A stretch of DNA of 64,000 nucleotides from Akkermansiaceae bacterium. Its GTDB lineage: Bacteria > Verrucomicrobiota > Verrucomicrobiia > Verrucomicrobiales > Akkermansiaceae. The notes under the pieces are model-generated. The model searched no databases. It saw only the letters and a program-made list of their open reading frames with translations, and was not told the origin of the DNA. The DNA is taken from assembly GCA_019634595.1 (NCBI GenBank), contig JAHCBC010000001.1, forward strand, positions 1 through 64,000, given 5' to 3'. This document shows positions 1-9,140 of this stretch, piece by piece. How positions within the stretch are numbered: the first letter of the stretch is position 1; every line of letters starts with the position of its first letter. The translations under genes and the position numbers were made by a program.

Positions 1-156
1 GGGGAGTTGCGTGCATTTCAAGGGGTAACCTTGCAAGCGGGGGACATTCCCGGAATGGGCGGCACGCGGGGACGGTTTTCGCGGCTTTCCGGATACGGAA
101 GGGCTGTTATTGAGACGGGATTGCAGGCTGGGCTGCGCGGACCTTCCGCCCCGGGA

Positions 157-657
157 TCAACCCTCTGTCCGCCCCTGCCGGGCCAGTTTTTCCGCCCACT
201 TCCGGGAGGTGGTGATCATGCAGATCCCGGCGATGAGGGTGAGGACCGGGATGGTGACATCTTCATAAGGGAATTCCCTCGGCCCCGTTTCGGGGTAGTC
301 GAAGCTGGTTTCGTAGTGAATCAGGGAATGGACGCCGTGGAACGCATCTGAGATCGACGAGAGGGCGAAATACAATCCCAGCCCCACGAACACGGCCGTG
401 TAGAGTTGCTGTGCCGTGATGCCGGACAGCGTGACCCCACGGTCGTCGCCGCGGGCGGCCAGCCGGGCGAGCCAGGGGGACAGCAGCCAGAACACGCCCC
501 CGGCCAGGAGATAGCTGGCGGGGGTGATCAACAGCGGCCAACTGTATTGGGGCTCCCGCATCATCGCCGCGTTGGATATGAGCTGGATCAGCCCGGTGAC
601 GATCCAGTTGAGGGCGAAAAGGCGGAGGAGGATCTGGGCGATGCTGGAGATGGGCAT
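157..657 (-). CDS. Small multi-pass membrane protein, unknown function
   Basis: The protein is about 166 residues if it begins at the ATG read from 657-655 (MPISSIAQILLRLFAL). The longer in-frame extension to 882 is arginine/serine rich and overlaps the upstream lipoprotein gene, so I reject it. Four hydrophobic stretches suit an inner-membrane protein: residues about 5-28, 37-60, 80-100 and 140-155. A cytoplasmic Arg/Lys tail (SRKWAEKLARQGRTEG) ends it. It is the last gene of a four-gene minus-strand run (2424 to 157) with gaps of about 24, 26 and 58 bases, which suggests one transcript. I do not recognise the family. No catalytic motif is visible. Confidence 0.65.
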   Translation of the reverse strand: MPISSIAQILLRLFALNWIVTGLIQLISNAAMMREPQYSWPLLITPASYLLAGGVFWLLSPWLARLAARGDDRGVTLSGITAQQLYTAVFVGLGLYFALSSISDAFHGVHSLIHYETSFDYPETGPREFPYEDVTIPVLTLIAGICMITTSRKWAEKLARQGRTEG

Positions 658-715
658 ATTCCGGGATGTGAGATGATGGGAGCGGAGGAAGCAATCCCCT
701 GCCGTCCGGAGATCG

Positions 716-1180
716 CTACCAAGCACTACGCGACGCATGATGGATGAGCGACTCCCAATCGGGACAGGCACGGAAGAAGATTCCGGGAAACTCGCGCTTC
801 GCCGCTTCTTCGCATGCCATGTAGGGACGGGCATACTCTCCGTCGCCGTAAGTATGAACCTTCGCCAGCGCGACCCAGCCATCCCGATCCCGCGGCGCGC
901 TGGCCACGATGTAAAAGATTTCCGGTGCCACCGTGGACATGGAGAAATACTCCATCTGGTAGGATGTTCCCGCCACTTTTCCAGGAAGGTCCGCTTCCAA
1001 CTCTCCGGAACCGAGGATCGCTTTCACAAAGCGGCGGCGGTCATCCGGACTGGCGGAGGTGGAAACGACGGCATCCTGTGAAATTACGACAGGCGAAGGC
1101 ATGTCAGCCAAGGCTGCGACGGGATCCCGGTGCGTGGCGCATCCGGCGGCTCCGATGAAGAGCAAGGGCAGGAATTTCAT
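716..1180 (-). CDS. Predicted lipoprotein, unknown function
   Basis: A 154-residue protein with a lipoprotein signal: MKFLPLLFIGAAGC, lipobox AAGC with Cys14, so it is probably anchored in the outer membrane. The rest is a small globular domain containing several tryptophans and a C-terminal segment with two cysteines (ACEEAAKREFPGIFFRACPDW). It may belong with the two following secreted proteins in one envelope operon: 26 bases separate it from the gene ending at 1207. I cannot assign a family or activity. Confidence 0.7.
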   Translation of the reverse strand: MKFLPLLFIGAAGCATHRDPVAALADMPSPVVISQDAVVSTSASPDDRRRFVKAILGSGELEADLPGKVAGTSYQMEYFSMSTVAPEIFYIVASAPRDRDGWVALAKVHTYGDGEYARPYMACEEAAKREFPGIFFRACPDWESLIHHASRSAW

Positions 1181-1206
1181 TCTTTATACGGTCGGGGGAT
1201 GGGTTC

Positions 1207-1701
1207 CTACGGCCCGGTGCGCTTCTCCACATGAAAGATCAGGTCGAAATCATCTCCGGTGGGAGGGCCGGGGGTGTGGTTGACCGATCCGTCCGCGCTG
1301 AAGCGGATCAGCGTTTCGCCCGGGGCGTTTCCCTTTGGACGCGCCATGGTGGAGTGGGCGCTGGTCTTCGGAAAACTCCGGGTTCTTCCGCCGACGTTGC
1401 CGCTTCCGTAAAATAGCTTCCAACGGAAATTCCCCTCATCGGGGGAGAAACAGACAACCGTCACTTTGCTTGTACCTTCCCCGAGCAATGACCCTCCAAA
1501 GAGCTCGATCTTCCCGCCCGGGCGGAGGATCGCCAGCCCGGCATTGTCTTTTGCCGTGACGTTCGCAGGTAGGGTGACCTCGAAAATGTAGCCGTCCATG
1601 GCTTCGAGCAACTGGCGGTTGCTGAGGGCCGGTTTGTGGTTCTTGTTGCAGCCCGTGACGGACAGGAGCGCGGGGAGGATCAGGAGCAGTGAGTATTTCA
1701 T
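1207..1701 (-). CDS. Predicted lipoprotein, unknown function
   Basis: A 164-residue protein. The N-terminus MKYSLLLILPALLSVTGC gives a lipobox (VTGC, Cys18) followed by NKN, so outer-membrane anchoring is expected. A beta-rich body follows, with little sequence complexity except a Gly/Arg stretch near residue 100. It lies 24 bases from the secreted protein upstream (ending at 1726) and 26 bases from the next lipoprotein, so the three are probably co-transcribed. No recognised domain. Confidence 0.7.
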   Translation of the reverse strand: MKYSLLLILPALLSVTGCNKNHKPALSNRQLLEAMDGYIFEVTLPANVTAKDNAGLAILRPGGKIELFGGSLLGEGTSKVTVVCFSPDEGNFRWKLFYGSGNVGGRTRSFPKTSAHSTMARPKGNAPGETLIRFSADGSVNHTPGPPTGDDFDLIFHVEKRTGP

Positions 1702-1725
1702 AACGGGTTTGGGGAGAGTGGCTTC

Positions 1726-2424
1726 TCACCATGCAAGCTGCACATTGACGGATTTGGACGAACCCAGGGAAACCAACAGGTCGTGGATCTGTTTTGGTGT
1801 CCGGAGAGACGTGGTGGATTGGCTGGAGATTTCCATTGCGGTGAGGGGCGGCGGCAAGACGATGTACAGGCAATGTCCGACGCCTCCTTGATCTGCGGGA
1901 GGGCTGGGCGTGTCCGCGATTTCCGTGATCATGGCAGAGGCCTCTTCAAAGGTGATGGCCTGTCCCTTGAAGTAGATGATGCCGTCCGGACTGATCCGGA
2001 TCTGCCGCGGGCCGGTCATCCGCGACTCGGTGTCCGGTGGGGTGAGATGATTGACAGGTTCTCCGAACGGGGATTTGTCCTTGGGGTGCAGGTCGTTGAG
2101 AGTCACCGCGATCTCATCGGGAGCGACCCAGAGGCAATATACATCTTCGGGGCCGAGGCCCTCGTTGTTGTCATTGAAAGTCGCGGTGATGACGTCCGCG
2201 CGGTTCCCCGCCGCCGGGTAATGGAGGCGGATGAGGCGCATGTTTCCTTCGTCGAATGTAATGGTTCCCTTGGCGGAGATCTCTTGAATCTGGGTGCCGG
2301 TCAATTTGAGCCGGATCGAGGGAACGGTCAGCCGTTGGGAGGCTGGATCGAACGGATACCCATCCGCCCAAGCCGGCGCACAGGCCAGCAGGCATAGGGC
2401 GGAAATCAGGAGGGAGAAAGGCAT
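1726..2424 (-). CDS. Secreted protein with ExbD-like segment
   Basis: A 232-residue exported protein. The signal peptide is MPFSLLISALCLLACAPAWA, with cleavage expected after Ala20. The middle is beta-rich. Near residues 145-170 the segment IRISPDGIIYFKGQAITFEE resembles the periplasmic fold of ExbD/TolR (strand, turn, polar residue, then a helix introduced by 'xxFEEA'), but the ExbD transmembrane anchor with its Asp is absent. It is first in the four-gene minus-strand run. The resemblance is by eye only, and a role in energy coupling is not implied. Confidence 0.65.
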   Translation of the reverse strand: MPFSLLISALCLLACAPAWADGYPFDPASQRLTVPSIRLKLTGTQIQEISAKGTITFDEGNMRLIRLHYPAAGNRADVITATFNDNNEGLGPEDVYCLWVAPDEIAVTLNDLHPKDKSPFGEPVNHLTPPDTESRMTGPRQIRISPDGIIYFKGQAITFEEASAMITEIADTPSPPADQGGVGHCLYIVLPPPLTAMEISSQSTTSLRTPKQIHDLLVSLGSSKSVNVQLAW

Positions 2425-2566
2425 GATGTGATAGCTTCGCCAATCAGTGCGCGGGTGGAAGAAGAATCCGGGATGGCGGAAAGTTTGGCCTTCTCTGGAC
2501 GCAACTCGAAAACCCAGCGTTTTTTACAGTTGGCCCGGCATCTGCTAACGATTAATTTACAAATCC

Positions 2567-4000
2567 ATGGCAATATTCGAGGGCTACGATCCGGGCGGTT
2601 TTCATGACGAGATGTTCGCAGGAAGCGGGGAGGTGAGGCCATACTGCGCCCCCCTTCTCAACAAGATGGACAATCTGAGCGAGAGGGAGTTCCTGGACCG
2701 CAAGGCGGCGTCGGAACTCTACTTCGTCCGTCAGGGGATCACCTTCAACGTGTATCATGACAACCGCGGGATGGAGCGCATCTTCCCGTTCGATCCGGTG
2801 CCGCGGGTGATTCCGGCGAACGAGTGGGAACTGCTGGAGGCGGGCCTCACCCAGCGGATCATCGCGCTGAACCTTTTCCTGCACGACATCTACCACGACC
2901 AGCAGATCCTGAAGGACGGGGTGATCCCGCGCCACTACATCGAGAACGCGAAGCACTACCGCCCGGAGTTCCGCGGCGTGGACGTCCCGGCGGACATCTA
3001 CATCCACATCTGCGGCAGTGACATGATCAAGGGCAAGGACGGCACCTACTACGTGCTGGAGGACAACGGCCGCTGCCCGTCCGGCGCTTCCTACCTGCTG
3101 GAGAACCGCAACGCGCTGAAGCGGGCGTTCCCGGACATCTTCCACACGCTGGGCGTGCGGCCGGTGGATTCCTACCCGCGCGACCTGCTGAACATGCTGC
3201 ACCACATCTCCCCGCGGCGGGAGGCGGACCCGGTGTGCGTGCTGCTCACCCCCGGCTGCTATAACAGCGCCTACTTCGAGCACTGCTACCTCGCCCGCGA
3301 GATGGGCATCGAGATCGTGGAAGGGAAGGATCTGGTGGTGAAGGACAACTTCGTTTACATGCGCACCACCCACGGCCTTGTCCGGGTGGATGTGATCTAC
3401 CGCCGGATCGACGACGATTTCATCGACCCAACCGTGTTCCGCAAGGACTCCGTGCTCGGCGTGCCGGGACTCATGAACGCCTACCGCGCCGGACACGTGG
3501 CCCTCGCCAACGCGGTGGGGACCGGTGTCGCGGATGACAAGGTGACCTACTACTTCGTCCCGCGGATGATCGAATACTACCTCGGCCAGAAGCCGATCCT
3601 GCCGAACGTCCCGACTTACCTGGCATCGGAGGAGGCGGACCTGAAGTTCATCCTCGGCCACCTGCCGGAACTGGTGGTGAAGGCGGCGAACGAGTCCGGC
3701 GGCTACGGCATGCTCATGGGGCCGTCCGCGACGAAGGAGGAGATCGAGGTGTTCCGGGAAAAGATCATCGCGGACCCGCGCAACTACATCGCCCAGCCGG
3801 TGGTGTCGCTCTCCCGTTGCCCGACCTGGTGCGACGGCGCCATCGAGGGCCGCCACATCGACCTGCGTCCCTACATCATCTACGGGGACGAGGTGAAGAT
3901 CGTGCCCGGCGGGCTGACCCGCGTGGCGCTCACGAAGGGTTCCCTGGTGGTGAACTCCTCCCAAGGCGGCGGCAGCAAGGACACCTGGGTCCTCCGGTAA
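2567..4000 (+). CDS. Circularly permuted ATP-grasp protein (CP_ATPgrasp_2)
   Basis: A 477-residue cytosolic protein of the circularly permuted ATP-grasp type 2 family (old DUF404/DUF407), close to the usual length. Diagnostic segments: YHDNRGMERIFPFDPVPRVI (about 63-82), YVLEDNGRCPSGASY (162-176), KAANESGGYGMLMGP (about 369-383) and the ending SQGGGSKDTWVL. ATP-grasp folds join a carboxylate to an amine, but the natural substrate of this family is not established. It is the first gene of the conserved trio ATP-grasp, alpha-E, transglutaminase: the alpha-E gene starts 45 bases later. An ATG at 2567 starts the conserved MAIFEGYDPGGFHDEMF segment, which supports this start. Confidence 0.9.
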   Translation: MAIFEGYDPGGFHDEMFAGSGEVRPYCAPLLNKMDNLSEREFLDRKAASELYFVRQGITFNVYHDNRGMERIFPFDPVPRVIPANEWELLEAGLTQRIIALNLFLHDIYHDQQILKDGVIPRHYIENAKHYRPEFRGVDVPADIYIHICGSDMIKGKDGTYYVLEDNGRCPSGASYLLENRNALKRAFPDIFHTLGVRPVDSYPRDLLNMLHHISPRREADPVCVLLTPGCYNSAYFEHCYLAREMGIEIVEGKDLVVKDNFVYMRTTHGLVRVDVIYRRIDDDFIDPTVFRKDSVLGVPGLMNAYRAGHVALANAVGTGVADDKVTYYFVPRMIEYYLGQKPILPNVPTYLASEEADLKFILGHLPELVVKAANESGGYGMLMGPSATKEEIEVFREKIIADPRNYIAQPVVSLSRCPTWCDGAIEGRHIDLRPYIIYGDEVKIVPGGLTRVALTKGSLVVNSSQGGGSKDTWVLR

Positions 4001-4045
4001 AAGCAAACCACCCACCCCGACCCCAACCCATTTTCACTTCCGGTC

Positions 4046-5101
4046 ATGCTTTCACGCGTCGCAAACACTCTCTACTGGATGGTCCGCAATGTCGAACGGG
4101 CCGACAACCTCTCCCGTCTGATCGACGTCAACCAGCAGCTCCTCCTCGACTTCGAAAGCCTGGACAGCGAGCGGCTCCGCGGCTTCTGGGCCCCCATCAT
4201 CCAGAGCCTGGGGGAGGAGGAGGCCTTCGAGACCCTCTATGACGAGCCGGGCAGCTCGCAGGTCATCCGTTTCCTTTCCGATGACACACGGAACCCGAAC
4301 AGCATCGCCTCCTGCATCGCGCAGGCGCGGGAGAACGCCCGCACCATCCGCGACCAGCTCTCCGACGAGCTGTGGGAGGAGCTGAACTCGCTCTACCTTT
4401 TCACCCGCTCCACGGAGGCTTCCTTCCTCATCGAGTCGAACCCGCCGAAGTACTACGAGAGCATCCGCCGCGGCGCGGCGACCTTCCTCGGCGTGGCGGC
4501 GTCCACGATGGCGCGGAACGAGGCGTGGGAGTTCATCGACATCGGCCGCCAGCTCGAGCGCGCGGACAAGACCACCCGCTTTCTGGACATCACCAGTTAC
4601 CTGCCGAAGACCGCGGAGGATGAGATCACCTCGCCGGGCATCCTCCACTGGACGGCCATCCTCCGTTCCTGCGGCGCGATGGGTGCGTTCCGCTCCGACC
4701 AGCGGGAAATCTCGGCGCGCGGAGTGGTGGATTTCCTGATCTTTTCTCCGGAGTTCCCGCGGTCCATCCGCTTCTGCATCGAGCGTCTCGACGCCAGCCT
4801 GCACAAGGTGTCCGGCACACCGCGCGGCACCTTCTCCAATGAGTCCGAGCGCATCGCTGGCAAGCTGCTGGCGGACATCAACTTCAGCTCCACGGATGAT
4901 GTGTTCAAGGAAGGCCTGCATGGTTATCTGGATGGCCTGCAGACGAAGTTCAACGCCATCGGAGCGGAGATTTTCGAAACCTACGTCCTCCTCCCGGAGC
5001 GTGTCACGGAGGCTCCACCGGAGCCGGAGCGCGTGAAGTCCGCCGTCGCCGGCTGGCAGTTTGAACAGCAGCAGCAACAACGGAACAAGGCGCAGCCGTG
5101 A
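4046..5101 (+). CDS. Alpha-E domain protein (DUF403)
   Basis: A 351-residue all-alpha protein. The N-terminus MLSRVANTLYWMVRNVERAD is the hallmark of alpha-E proteins, and the length is typical. These proteins are encoded next to circularly permuted ATP-grasp and transglutaminase-like partners. They are thought to work in the same, still undefined, peptide- or amide-forming pathway. The stop codon overlaps the GTG start of the next gene by 4 bases (GTGA at 5098-5101), which points to translational coupling. The C-terminus is Gln-rich (QQQQQ), with no obvious function. Confidence 0.9.
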   Translation: MLSRVANTLYWMVRNVERADNLSRLIDVNQQLLLDFESLDSERLRGFWAPIIQSLGEEEAFETLYDEPGSSQVIRFLSDDTRNPNSIASCIAQARENARTIRDQLSDELWEELNSLYLFTRSTEASFLIESNPPKYYESIRRGAATFLGVAASTMARNEAWEFIDIGRQLERADKTTRFLDITSYLPKTAEDEITSPGILHWTAILRSCGAMGAFRSDQREISARGVVDFLIFSPEFPRSIRFCIERLDASLHKVSGTPRGTFSNESERIAGKLLADINFSSTDDVFKEGLHGYLDGLQTKFNAIGAEIFETYVLLPERVTEAPPEPERVKSAVAGWQFEQQQQQRNKAQP

Positions 5102-6015
5102 ACATCATCGGGCAGGATCCCTCCATTCCAGTGGAAAAGGCGGGGGAGGGGGGAGATCTCCGGCGGCATGGGACGACGCTCTCCGTCCTGCACCGCACGA
5201 CCTTCCACTATCCGTTCCCGGTGACGGACAGCGTGAACACGCTGCATCTGGAGCCGCGGATTTTCCCGTTCCAGCAGACGCTGTCCGCTGTCATCCGGGT
5301 GCTGCCCGCCACCCGCCTGCGGCGTTTCACGGATCTGTTCCAGAACATCACCCACCATTTCGAGGTGCCCAACGCGCACTCCAGGCTGGAGATTGAGAGC
5401 CGGATCAAGGTGCGCAACCTGCCGCTGGTGATCCCGGAGCAGGTGAAGCAACTGACGCTTCCGGACTACAATGATGCCTCCACGCGGGAACGTGCCTGGC
5501 AGTTCCTCCAGGAAAGCCGCTGGGTTTCGAAACATCCGGACGTCTGGAAGCAGGGGGTGGACATCATCTACGGCATCCCGTCCGTCTTCGGCCAGGCGCA
5601 GGCCATCATGGAATGGGTGCACCGGGAGTTCCGCTATGATCCCGGGGTGACGACGTCCGGCACCCACCTGGAGGAGGCCTTCCATCTCCGTGCGGGGGTT
5701 TGCCAGGACTTCACCCACGTCATGCTCGGCCTGTGCCGCACGCTGGGCATCCCCGCGCGGTATGCCTCCGGGTATCTCTACAATGGCCCCCGGGACAGCC
5801 TCATCGGCGCGCAGGCTTCCCATGCATGGTGCGAGGTGTATTTCCCCGGCCCCGGCTGGCTCGGCTTTGATCCCACGAACAACACGCTGGCGGACGAGAG
5901 ATACGTGAAAGTCGCCGTCGGCAGGGACTACGATGACGTTTCCCCCGTCCGTGGGTCCTACTATGGCACCGGCCACTGCCAGATGGACGTGCAGGTGCTG
6001 GTGGAGAAGGTGTAG
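5098..6015 (+). CDS. Transglutaminase-like cysteine protease family protein
   Basis: A 305-residue protein with an N-terminal beta domain ('transglut_N', about 29-115: YPFPVTDSVNTLHLEPR) and a transglutaminase core. The catalytic triad is visible: Cys202 in LRAGVCQDFTHV, His242 in QASHAWCEVYFP and Asp258 in GFDPTNN. No signal peptide is seen, so it is probably cytosolic. The start is GTG at 5098, overlapping the alpha-E stop. Together with the two upstream genes it forms a three-gene operon found across many bacteria. An amidase/peptidase or ligase step on a small peptide is the usual guess. R1a (6131-6157) follows the gene. Confidence 0.9.
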   Translation: MNIIGQDPSIPVEKAGEGGDLRRHGTTLSVLHRTTFHYPFPVTDSVNTLHLEPRIFPFQQTLSAVIRVLPATRLRRFTDLFQNITHHFEVPNAHSRLEIESRIKVRNLPLVIPEQVKQLTLPDYNDASTRERAWQFLQESRWVSKHPDVWKQGVDIIYGIPSVFGQAQAIMEWVHREFRYDPGVTTSGTHLEEAFHLRAGVCQDFTHVMLGLCRTLGIPARYASGYLYNGPRDSLIGAQASHAWCEVYFPGPGWLGFDPTNNTLADERYVKVAVGRDYDDVSPVRGSYYGTGHCQMDVQVLVEKV

Positions 6016-6130
6016 GCAGCGGAAGTCGTGGGACTTCCGGCTGGGGAGGCCTCAACCATCCCCGCAACTCCGCGACGGACGGATGCCATCCATTCCATCA
6101 TCTCATCGTGGGATTGTCGGGATCCATCCT

Positions 6131-6157
6131 GCCGAAGCTCTCACGAGCTTCGCTACG
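6131..6157 (+). repeat. R1 palindromic repeat, copy a
   Basis: Core GAAGCT-CTCACG-AGCTTC: six-base arms around an invariant CTCACG loop, flanked by GCC before and GCTACG after. It lies between the convergent transglutaminase gene and the gene ending at 6174. Six other copies in the window keep the loop and flanks but change both arms together. Confidence 0.85.
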
Positions 6158-6173
6158 GGGCGGAATCCGGGCG

Positions 6174-6698
6174 TCAGGTGGATATCCTGAGTGAATAACA
6201 GATGCCCCGCCGCCGGTCGATCATCATCCAATCGTATGCGCCGAAGATGTTCGAAATGAGAATGTCTTCATCACTGGCGCCAATCCGCGGCAGGAGATCA
6301 TCAGGGCAGCCATGATGTTTCAGTTCCCCGCGTCTATCCTCGCTGATGACACCGTTCTTCCATTCCCGGTTTTTGCCGATGGAATCGCGCACCTTTTCCC
6401 AGTCCCCTGGATCAAATACATAGACCAGCAGCTTATGCCCGTCCCCGGTCATGCCGAACGACAGTGAATTCTCGACCACCCGGTGGATCTTCGGAAATCC
6501 GGCGGATTCCATCTGTGCGATCCGCGCTTCGTCGGGAGGTCCGTCGTAGACCGTCTTGAAGTCCTCGGTCTCTCCGGCCATCCGGATCGCGCCGACGATC
6601 TGGAAGATCACGAGCGCCGCGATCATGAAAGCCAGCACCCACCAAGGGTGTAGCAAGGGATTCCACGAGCGGGTCCGTTTTTTACGGTGGGGTGGCAT
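6174..6698 (-). CDS. Single-pass membrane protein, unknown function
   Basis: About 174 residues from the ATG read from 6698-6696 (MPPHRKKRTRSW). A longer in-frame start at 6743 adds 15 residues without any signal feature. A positively charged N-terminus is followed by one transmembrane helix (residues about 17-38, WWVLAFMIAALVIFQIVGAI) and a soluble domain of about 135 residues, probably outside the cytoplasm. No cysteine pair or catalytic motif stands out. It is transcribed against the transglutaminase operon. Function unknown. Confidence 0.6.
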   Translation of the reverse strand: MPPHRKKRTRSWNPLLHPWWVLAFMIAALVIFQIVGAIRMAGETEDFKTVYDGPPDEARIAQMESAGFPKIHRVVENSLSFGMTGDGHKLLVYVFDPGDWEKVRDSIGKNREWKNGVISEDRRGELKHHGCPDDLLPRIGASDEDILISNIFGAYDWMMIDRRRGICYSLRIST

Positions 6699-6841
6699 GG
6701 TGCGGGATATCCGCCCCCCGGAAAGGGTGGGGCGGATCCGCATCGTGGAGGGCGGAGGAGGGTTTCACGAGAAAAACCGCTGCTGCCATGGGTTCGGCGT
6801 GTCAGCCCCACCTTTGACAGGACGGGCCTCATCCGTGTTCC

Positions 6842-6874
6842 AAAAACGGCGGCCGGTGATCCGCGCCGCCGTTT
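6842..6874 (-). terminator. Intrinsic terminator of the rhamnose aldolase gene
   Basis: Read on the minus strand, a perfect 10-bp stem (AAACGGCGGC pairing with GCCGCCGTTT, at 6865-6874 and 6844-6853) with an 11-base loop runs into further Ts. It begins 5 bases beyond the stop of the aldolase/dehydrogenase gene. Confidence 0.75.
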
Positions 6875-6879
6875 CCCGA

Positions 6880-9081
6880 TCAGCGCAGGAACGCCTCGTG
6901 CAGGCCGCCATCGACGGTGATGACCTGGCCGGTTGTCTTGCTCAGACGGTTGGTGATGAGCAGGAAGTAAGCCTCCGCCTGGTCCGCCGGGGTGATCGGG
7001 GCCTTGGTCAGCGTGCGGTCCGCGTAGAACTGGGCCAGTTTGCTGACCAGTGACTCGGTCGCCTCGTCATCCGTGTAGGGGATGTCGTACTTCGCGAGCG
7101 AACCGATGACGCGGTCGCGCGGGAACATGGCGGATCCCTGGACGACGGTCGCGGGAGCCACGCCGTTGACGCGCACCAGAGGGGACAGCTCGATCGCCAG
7201 CTCGCGGACGAGGTGGTTGGCGGCGGCCTTCGAGGTGTCGTAGGCGAGGGAGCCTTTCTTCGCCACCGCGGCGTTGGCGGAGGTGGTGAGGACGAGGTTG
7301 CCCTTGAGGCCTTGTTCCTTCCAGGTCTTCGCGGCTTCGTCGGCGACGAAGTAGGAACCCGTGACGTTGATGTTGAAGGTGAGCGCCCACTTGTCATCCG
7401 GGATGTGGCCGGAGGTGTCGCTCGGCACGAAGATGCCGGCGGTCACCGCGATGTGGTCGAAGCCACCGTAAGCGAGGGCCACCTGGTCCAGCATCGCGCG
7501 GATGCTGGCGCGGTCCGTGATGTTCGCCGCCAGACCGATGGCCGGGCCGCAGTCGGAAACACCGCTGCCAGCGACGCCGATGCCGAGGCCGTATTTGTCG
7601 GTGATTTCCTTCGCCGTCGCCTTCGCCGCATCCTCGTTGAGGTCCACGCAAACGATGTGCGCGCCTTCTTTCACCAGACGGTGCGCGGTTTCCTTGCCGA
7701 TGCCGGAGCCTGCGCCGATCACGATGATGACCTGGCGGGCCAGTTCCTTCTCGGCGGGCATGCGCTGGAGCTTCGCTTCCTCCAGCAACCAGTATTCGAT
7801 GTCGAAGGCCTCCTGTTGTGGCAGGGCGATGTATTCGTCGATCGCCTCCGCACCGCGCATCACCTCCACCGCGCAGTTGTAGAACTCGGCGGTCACGCGG
7901 GACTCGGACTTGTCCTTGCCCCAAGCGATCATGCCCAGGCCCGGGATCAGCACCACCGTCGGGTTCGGGTCGCGCTGGGCCGGGGAGTTGGAGTGCTTGC
8001 AGTTGTTGTAATAGGTCGCGTAGTCTTTGCGGTACTGCTCCAGACCGGCGGCGAGCTTGCTCTTGAGAGCGGCGGCGTCCTCCGTCTGCGGGTTCCAGTC
8101 CACGTAGAGCGGCTTGATCTTGGTGCGCAGGAAATGGTCCGGGCAGGAGGTGCCCAGCTCCGCGAGGCGCGGTGCATCCGCGGAGTTCACAAAGCGCAGG
8201 ATCTTTTCGTCATCCTGGATGGTGCCGATGAACCGCTTCTGCTGGGAAACCTGGCCGCGCAGCCATGGCAGGATCTTCGCGAAGGCGGCGCGTCGCTCCG
8301 CTTCGGGAAGGGTCTGGTATTTCCGGCCGCCGAAGGCTTTCTCGTCGCCGCCTTTCGCCTGATACTTGTCCTCGATGTATTGGGCCGCCTTTTCGATGAA
8401 CTCCAGCGTGCGGATGTAGCACACCTTCTCGTCGTCATCCCAGGAAATGAAGCCGTGCTGGCCCATCATGATCGCCTTCACGCCGGGGTTCGCCTTTTCG
8501 ATCTCCTGCATCGCCAGGCCCAGCTCGAAGCCCGGGCGCATCCATGGCACGTAGTCCATCTCGCCGCTGAAGATCTCCTTGGTGAGCTGCTGGCAGTTCT
8601 TCGACGCGGCGATGGAGATGATCGCGTTCGGGTGCATGTGATCGACATGCTTGCCGCTGAGGAAGGAGTGCAGCGGCGTGTCGATCGAGGACGGACGCGG
8701 GTTCAGGTTGAAGGTCGTGTGGGAATACATGCCGACCATCTCATCCTCGGCGGGCGATTTCAGGCCCTTGTCCGCGCGGGCGGCGTAGGGGCCTTGCAGG
8801 CCGATGAGCTTGTCCTGGTAGAGGGAGGAGAAATTCTCGCGCTTCGAGGTGCGCAGGTCGCCGCCGGAACCCTTGACCCACAGCACTTCCACATCGCCCC
8901 CGGTGAGGGGGTCTTTTTCGATCAGCTTGGAGGAAGTGTTGCCGCCGCCGGTGTTGGTGATGCGCTGGTCCGCACCCAGAATATTCGAGCGGTACACCAG
9001 GCGGCCGACGGGATCGAGGGTGGCGGCGTGAGCATCATCCCACGAATAGGAGACGTGCTTGAAGTTTTCGGGTTTGGACAT
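6880..9081 (-). CDS. rhaD/rhaW-type fusion: Bifunctional rhamnulose-1-phosphate aldolase/short-chain dehydrogenase
   Basis: A 733-residue two-domain enzyme. Residues about 1-430 form a class II aldolase domain: TGGGNTSSK at 44-52, the metal-binding His pair in HMHP (148-151) and His209. It should split L-rhamnulose 1-phosphate into dihydroxyacetone phosphate and L-lactaldehyde. Residues about 448-733 are a short-chain dehydrogenase: NAD loop GAGSGIG at 456-462, catalytic Tyr614 and Lys618 in YDTSK, which would oxidise or reduce lactaldehyde. The fusion matches the RhaD aldolase-ADH family at full length. It is divergent from the DeoR regulator across about 80 bases. Rhamnulokinase lies nearby, so this is an L-rhamnose (possibly L-fucose) catabolic locus. 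No rhamnose isomerase is in the window. Confidence 0.93.
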   Translation of the reverse strand: MSKPENFKHVSYSWDDAHAATLDPVGRLVYRSNILGADQRITNTGGGNTSSKLIEKDPLTGGDVEVLWVKGSGGDLRTSKRENFSSLYQDKLIGLQGPYAARADKGLKSPAEDEMVGMYSHTTFNLNPRPSSIDTPLHSFLSGKHVDHMHPNAIISIAASKNCQQLTKEIFSGEMDYVPWMRPGFELGLAMQEIEKANPGVKAIMMGQHGFISWDDDEKVCYIRTLEFIEKAAQYIEDKYQAKGGDEKAFGGRKYQTLPEAERRAAFAKILPWLRGQVSQQKRFIGTIQDDEKILRFVNSADAPRLAELGTSCPDHFLRTKIKPLYVDWNPQTEDAAALKSKLAAGLEQYRKDYATYYNNCKHSNSPAQRDPNPTVVLIPGLGMIAWGKDKSESRVTAEFYNCAVEVMRGAEAIDEYIALPQQEAFDIEYWLLEEAKLQRMPAEKELARQVIIVIGAGSGIGKETAHRLVKEGAHIVCVDLNEDAAKATAKEITDKYGLGIGVAGSGVSDCGPAIGLAANITDRASIRAMLDQVALAYGGFDHIAVTAGIFVPSDTSGHIPDDKWALTFNINVTGSYFVADEAAKTWKEQGLKGNLVLTTSANAAVAKKGSLAYDTSKAAANHLVRELAIELSPLVRVNGVAPATVVQGSAMFPRDRVIGSLAKYDIPYTDDEATESLVSKLAQFYADRTLTKAPITPADQAEAYFLLITNRLSKTTGQVITVDGGLHEAFLR

Positions 9082-9140
9082 GGCGGTTTGGTTTCGTATT
9101 GACGTGAGCGGGATTGGCCCGCAAAACGAAGGAAATCAAG

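Noticed and set aside
2552..4015. Long minus-strand frame opposite the ATP-grasp gene
   Set aside because: It is a shadow of the GC-rich coding strand, without motifs; the plus-strand protein matches a known family end to end.
7213..9102. Long plus-strand frame over the aldolase gene
   Set aside because: Shadow of the fused aldolase/dehydrogenase; amino-acid composition is abnormal (Gly/Arg/Val) and no family fits.
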